From NCBI GenBank assembly GCA_030688115.1, contig JAUYIX010000006.1, forward strand, positions 1 to 8,853: 8,853 bases of DNA, read 5' to 3'. The DNA comes from a bacterium (GTDB lineage Bacteria > Patescibacteriota > JAUYIX01). The notes under the pieces are model-generated. The model was not told where the DNA came from and did not search any database. It was given only the letters and a program-made list of their open reading frames with translations. Of the stretch, positions 7,087 to 8,853 are shown piece after piece (the first letter of the stretch is position 1; the number at the start of each line of letters is the position of its first letter). Position numbers and translations under genes: made by a program.

Positions 7087-8521
7087 GATTTTTTTTAATT
7101 GAACTCCTTAAAAGGGAGCCAGAGATTATAAGAGATCCCAGGTACCATGTCAAGCCCAGCCAAACGCCCGTAGAGACCTGATATGCCAGTAGTAAGGTCA
7201 ATGCTGCGCCTGCCAGGCAAAAAAGCACTGCCTGGATTTCTGCCTCTTTTGAGCTCTTCGGGGGCTGCCTAAGTCCCCGCCAGGTCGTTTTGACAAAGCG
7301 CACTCCCAGCATAACCACCACTAACAGACCAATCAGACCGGTGTCGATTAGGACCGTTAAAATGGCATTGGTCTGGAAATTCTCGATGCCATAGAGCAGC
7401 GCTGACAGCTGGGTAACATAAGGGATCGTACCGAGTGTCGTATAGGCGCCGGGGCCGCGACCAAGCCAGGGCGCTTCTAAAAACAATTCCCAGCCATCTT
7501 GCATGATCAAAAAACGCGGCTCATCGTACAGCGTATCGGCGCTGACTAAAGTTGTAGTCCGATCAATCAGCGCTTCTCTGACACTCGGGGTAAACGCCAG
7601 CGTCAGTGTGGCCACAATCCCGACCAGCACCGCCAGACTACCCAACAGTTTAGTATCCAGTAACTTTAATCGGTACCGGTGGATCAGCAACATGACCGGC
7701 AGACTGATCAAGACCGCGAGCCAACCTCCACGTACGCCACTCAATACGGTTGCAATTAACAGCACCAGCGAGACGAGGGTTAGTTCTACCTGTTTTGTTT
7801 TAAATGCTTTGGTAAATGATAGTAGCGTAGTGGCAACAAACGCAGCTGCCATGGTTGTACCAAACCAGTCTGGCTCGACAAAGGTTCCATAGGGACGCCC
7901 ATAAGGCAGAACATCTCCATGAATAATCGGACCACTCCAGAGCGTCAGGTCGATGTGTGACGCCAACCAGACCGCAAAGATCTGGAACAATCCAAAGAGG
8001 GCCACGCCGAGTGATGCTAGCAACAGGAGTTCTGCCTGTAGTAAAAAATGTTTTGAGGTTGTCACCAATTGTGTGACCGTCCAATAGAGCAGCGCCAAAA
8101 GAGAAATCAATGCTGCGATCTTGATTGCGATACTTGGATCCGGTGCTAACGCAACGGTTGCCCAGTTAAGTATAAGATACAGCAAAAGTGGCAAGTCCAA
8201 TGGGGTCTTGCGCCAAGCACGCGCACCTCTGAGCAAATCAATCAAGACTCGGACAAAAAGAGCCACGACAAGTACGTGGTAAAAACGCAGCCGACCAAAC
8301 GGAAGTGTCAGACTATATATGTCTGCCTCAAAAAAAAGTGCCGGGACAAGTAACGCCAAGCCAAAGTGCGGTCGTGCTATGACAACCGCCAAAGCTCCAA
8401 CGGCTGCAATCACAAATATAAAAGTGAGTGGCGCAAACATGCTTGCAACACCCAAACCCACGACCACCATTAGTGCAGCTATGGTCGCCCCTCTCGAGAG
8501 ATTTAAAGGTGCTAAATTCAC
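7076..8521 (-). CDS. O-antigen polymerase/ligase-like polytopic membrane protein (Wzy/WaaL superfamily)
   Basis: A 481-residue, very hydrophobic protein with about 10-12 predicted membrane segments from residue 11 onward. It should polymerise lipid-linked repeat units or transfer glycan on the outer face of the cytoplasmic membrane. Family marks: GRPYGTFVEPDWFG around R209-G221 in the first large outer-loop region; LSGVRGGWLA (R264) at the start of a membrane segment; the second outer loop ending W352-LGRGPGAY; then NFQTNAILTVLIDTGLIGLL, matching the 'hNxyLqxlxexGxiG' segment of the family. The His that WaaL-type ligases carry near that segment is not seen, which favours a polymerase or other member over a true ligase. 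The start is GTG at 8521, overlapping the upstream TGA as GTGA and lacking a Shine-Dalgarno sequence, so translation is probably coupled. The 3' end carries an A8 tract and overlaps the GT2 start by 11 bases. Confidence 0.88.
   Translation of the reverse strand: MNLAPLNLSRGATIAALMVVVGLGVASMFAPLTFIFVIAAVGALAVVIARPHFGLALLVPALFFEADIYSLTLPFGRLRFYHVLVVALFVRVLIDLLRGARAWRKTPLDLPLLLYLILNWATVALAPDPSIAIKIAALISLLALLYWTVTQLVTTSKHFLLQAELLLLASLGVALFGLFQIFAVWLASHIDLTLWSGPIIHGDVLPYGRPYGTFVEPDWFGTTMAAAFVATTLLSFTKAFKTKQVELTLVSLVLLIATVLSGVRGGWLAVLISLPVMLLIHRYRLKLLDTKLLGSLAVLVGIVATLTLAFTPSVREALIDRTTTLVSADTLYDEPRFLIMQDGWELFLEAPWLGRGPGAYTTLGTIPYVTQLSALLYGIENFQTNAILTVLIDTGLIGLLVVVMLGVRFVKTTWRGLRQPPKSSKEAEIQAVLFCLAGAALTLLLAYQVSTGVWLGLTWYLGSLIISGSLLRSSIKKNHAA
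7089..7109 (-). other. AAGGAG plus A8 slippery tract at the polymerase/GT2 junction
   Basis: On the minus strand, AAGGAG (7109-7104), a 7-base gap and eight A's (7096-7089) lie in the last codons of the polymerase gene, read as ATT AAA AAA AAT. The GT2 gene is in the +1 frame and its ATG starts 2 bases after the A-run. Loss of one A in the transcript, or a +1 shift, joins the two frames. AAGGAG may instead simply be the distant ribosome binding site of GT2. The arrangement is clear; a recoding function is speculative. Confidence 0.35.
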
Positions 8522-8853
8522 GAGATTCGTTTTAGATAGCCATCCGTATTAAAAGAGACAAAAAACTTCTCGAGGGTCTTGTCTATTGCAAAGTGACTAT
8601 TGTTTTTTAGAAAAGCGTGCAGCGCCTCGTATGGCCCCGGACCAAATTCCTGATAAACCGGGTGCCCATTTATATTTGAGTCCTCGACGATCACGTAGCT
8701 ATCCTTTGTTACCAGCGCAGCATATATCTCAAGTTCACGAGCGACATGAGCCTGGCTGTGATCGGAGTCTAAAATCACTAATACGCGCTTAGCCCTCTGC
8801 GCCTCGTACTTGATTTGTTTGACAATGTTGTCATCGGTCGAGGACCCGGACAG
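8518..8853 (-). CDS. Partial CmcI / rhamnosyl O-methyltransferase family protein (C-terminal part)
   Basis: The frame is open from the right edge to the TGA at 8518-8520, giving the last 111 residues; the 5' part is outside the window. An internal GTG at 8778 is not the true start, because conserved sequence (GSSTDDNIVKQI) lies upstream of it. The fragment carries VLVILDSDHS (fragment residues 24-33), a helix with ELEIYAALV, and then YVIVEDSN with E57-D58. The 26-residue distance from the DSDH Asp to the VED Glu agrees with the Mg2+ ligands I recall for CmcI (Asp160, Glu186, Asp187). The family (PF04989) holds SAM-dependent enzymes such as cephalosporin 7-hydroxylase/methyltransferase components and the mycobacterial rhamnosyl O-methyltransferase. 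Beside polysaccharide genes, a sugar O-methyltransferase role is the likelier reading, so names such as 'cephalosporin hydroxylase' would mislead. Its stop overlaps the next start as GTGA. Confidence 0.85.
   Translation of the reverse strand: MSGSSTDDNIVKQIKYEAQRAKRVLVILDSDHSQAHVARELEIYAALVTKDSYVIVEDSNINGHPVYQEFGPGPYEALHAFLKNNSHFAIDKTLEKFFVSFNTDGYLKRIS

Noticed and set aside
7503..7892. 129-codon plus-strand frame opposite the polymerase gene
   Set aside because: Ser/Thr/Val-rich shadow of hydrophobic codons with no motif or start signal.
8319..8552. Open frame on the plus strand opposite the polymerase gene start
   Set aside because: Low-complexity Ala/Thr/Lys translation mirrored from membrane-segment codons; no ribosome binding site or family motif. 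The minus-strand gene explains the region.
8518..8778. A complete 86-residue small protein starting at GTG 8778
   Set aside because: Conserved family sequence continues upstream in frame to the window edge, so this is the tail of a larger gene.

Overview
The window looks like a bacterial cell-envelope locus. It holds one very large secreted peptidoglycan-remodelling protein on the plus strand and a five-gene surface-polysaccharide operon on the minus strand. A truncated secreted-protein gene runs leftward from the left edge. GC content is roughly one half, genes are tightly packed, and no RNA genes, mobile elements, CRISPR arrays or gene-free gaps over 100 bases are seen. TGA is used as a real stop in at least three genes, inside ATGA/GTGA overlaps, so the code is standard and not the TGA=Gly code of Gracilibacteria/Absconditabacteria. 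The mix of an actinobacterial-style PGRP amidase architecture, SpoIID and compact coupled glycosyltransferase genes would suit a Patescibacteria/CPR lineage (for example Saccharibacteria-like) or a Gram-positive-type phylum such as Actinobacteria or Chloroflexi. This placement is an inference and is not secure.

Layout. Bases 1-212 (minus) hold the start of a secreted protein, possibly a subtilase propeptide. Bases 213-303 are a divergent intergenic region carrying a near-consensus sigma70-type promoter (TTGACA, 17 bases, TACAAT, with extended -10 TG) that reads right. Bases 304-3822 (plus) encode a 1172-residue protein: N-terminal membrane/signal segment, beta-sandwich-like domain, PGRP-type amidase, four Ig-like repeats of about 120 residues, and a C-terminal SpoIID-like lytic transglycosylase domain. 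Its start lies only about 8-10 bases after the predicted transcription start. It converges on the polysaccharide operon with 8 bases between the two stop codons.

Bases 8853 down to 3831 (minus) hold, in transcription order: the 3' part of a CmcI/rhamnosyl O-methyltransferase family gene, an O-antigen polymerase/ligase-like membrane protein, a WbbL-like GT2 glycosyltransferase, a GT4 glycosyltransferase and a DUF1972-type GT4 glycosyltransferase. Every junction overlaps (4, 11, 4 and 4 bases), so this is one translationally coupled operon whose promoter lies beyond the right edge. The families suggest assembly of a rhamnose-containing, perhaps O-methylated, surface polysaccharide: cytoplasmic glycosyltransferases build the unit on a lipid carrier, the membrane protein polymerises or transfers it, and the methyltransferase decorates it.

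The most interesting object is the single polypeptide joining an amidase that would strip stem peptides to a SpoIID-like enzyme family that acts on stripped glycan strands. The second is an A8 tract preceded by AAGGAG at the polymerase/GT2 junction, where loss of one A would fuse the two reading frames.
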